Assembly (NCBI GenBank): GCA_002286715.1
Contig: NSJX01000110.1
Span: forward strand, 1-30,948
Reading direction: 5' to 3'
Source of the DNA: Dentipellis sp. KUC8613
Taxonomy: Eukaryota; Basidiomycota; Agaricomycetes; Russulales; Hericiaceae
Length of the DNA: 30,948 nt
A model generated the notes under the pieces. That model ran no database searches. It was not told the DNA's origin and saw nothing but the letters and a program-made list of their open reading frames with translations. A program made the position numbers and the translations under genes. Shown one piece after another: positions 30,424 to 30,948 of the stretch. Each line of letters opens with the position of its first letter. The first letter of the stretch is position 1.

Positions 30424-30948
30424 CACTTACACGCGCCGGAGAAGAAGCCGTAGAGGATCGCGAACACGGTGGTGCTGCCGACCGCGTCGATGCCGTAGAG
30501 CCCGAAGATGAGCGCGGCGCAGGCGACGCAGGACGCGATGAGGAGGTTGAAGCCGCCGTATTTGTTCGCGAAGATGTTGGGCAGGATGCGGCCGGGGATC
30601 GAGGAGCCGTTCAGGATCGCGAGCTGCGGGCGGATGAGGCCAGGAACGCGAGGAAGGATACAGGAGTGACGTACGGTGTAGAACGCGAAAGTCGGGTTGA
30701 TGCCGTGCAGGATGGCGAAGAGCTGCAGATAAAAGTCTGTGCGCGTATACAGTCAGTCACGAGTCCGGCAGTTCGCAGCGCGGAGACACGGGTCACGCAC
30801 AGGGGAAGAAGACGCCCATGAGGCAGCACAGCGACCCGGCGATGAGCAGCATGTACGGCGCATCGTGCAGGAAGCCCTTGATGTCCGGCTTGGCCTTCTT
30901 GTACGCGCTCACCGCAGGATCGGTCGTCATGAGCACATTCGCGAGGGC
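29816..30948 (-). CDS. Monocarboxylate-type MFS transporter, 3' part (5' end outside window)
   Basis: Six visible exons in transcription order: 30948-30801 (open at the edge), 30736-30675, 30623-30431, 30354-30297, 30104-29987 and 29896-29816. The frame reads DAPYMLLIAGSLCCLMG, FFPYFYLQLFAILHGINP, LAILNGSSIPGRILPNIFA, VGSTTVFAILYGFFSGAF, PAVASLSKDQGEIG, VRLGLAFFLAAPGALVGAP and GRILLARRKGTPFV then stop. FFPxFYLQL, HG, LAILNxxSxxGRxxPN and GxRxGxAF...GxPIxG are typical of the second half of fungal monocarboxylate-transporter-like MFS proteins, covering about helices 7-12. Intron 4 (30296-30105) is 192 nt, longer than the rest. Substrate is not predictable. The N-terminal half lies beyond position 30948. 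Confidence 0.85.
30397..30422 (+). repeat. (AG)13 microsatellite in an MFS intron
   Basis: Thirteen AG units lie inside the intron 30430-30355. On the transcribed strand this is a CT tract directly after the GTAAGT donor. Length variation would not change the protein unless it affects splicing. Confidence 0.85.

Noticed and set aside
1..30948. CRISPR array, bacterial operon, prophage or intact transposon
   Set aside because: No regularly spaced repeats, no ribosome-binding-site pattern and no transposase or reverse-transcriptase motifs were seen; all genes are spliced eukaryotic genes.

Overview
The window looks like nuclear DNA from a basidiomycete fungus, most likely an agaricomycete and possibly of the Polyporales. 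The evidence is as follows. Genes carry many 47-70 nt introns with GTRNGT donors and YAG acceptors. Coding exons are GC-rich with strong G/C preference at third positions. The families present (Rds1-like ferritin-fold protein, Yta7/ATAD2, a DUF6697-type protein, and a recurrent agaricomycete family with a GDSGS motif) fit this group. Exon models were built by hand from reading frames, splice consensus and remembered family motifs; no alignment was run.

Layout, left to right: a short alpha/beta-hydrolase-like gene (371-1169, +); a secreted ferritin-like Rds1-type gene behind a clear TATA box (2881-4069, +); a SAMHD1-like HD-domain dNTP triphosphohydrolase with 12 exons (4674-7312, +); a convergent Mch1/nodulin-like major facilitator transporter with two micro-exons (10053-7665, -); a 2.1 kb gene-poor stretch; a 14-exon gene for a ~1,745-residue ankyrin-repeat protein whose N-terminus carries a nucleotidyltransferase-like signature (12197-18123, +); an intron-bearing tRNA-Gln(CTG) (18651-18566, -); a Yta7/ATAD2-type AAA+ bromodomain histone chaperone (19403-24381, +); a doubtful small minus-strand reading frame (24552-24941); a DUF6697-type gene (25454-27366, +); a broken copy of a GDSGS-motif protein family (about 27500-28879, +); and the 3' part of a monocarboxylate-type MFS transporter that runs off the right edge (30948-29816, -).

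Nothing suggests a dedicated cluster or operon. The left and centre read as conserved housekeeping-type genes (dNTP control, vacuolar or membrane transport, chromatin). The stretch from about 24.4 to 29.0 kb has weaker codon bias and holds a lineage-restricted gene plus a pseudogene, so it reads as a faster-evolving accessory segment. The most interesting items are the ankyrin protein's N-terminal domain with its putative GGS...SDID motif, the apparently disabled second AAA module and atypical bromodomain of the Yta7 homologue, the SAM-less SAMHD1 homologue with retained allosteric-site residues and a GC-AG intron, and the decaying GDSGS-family copy.
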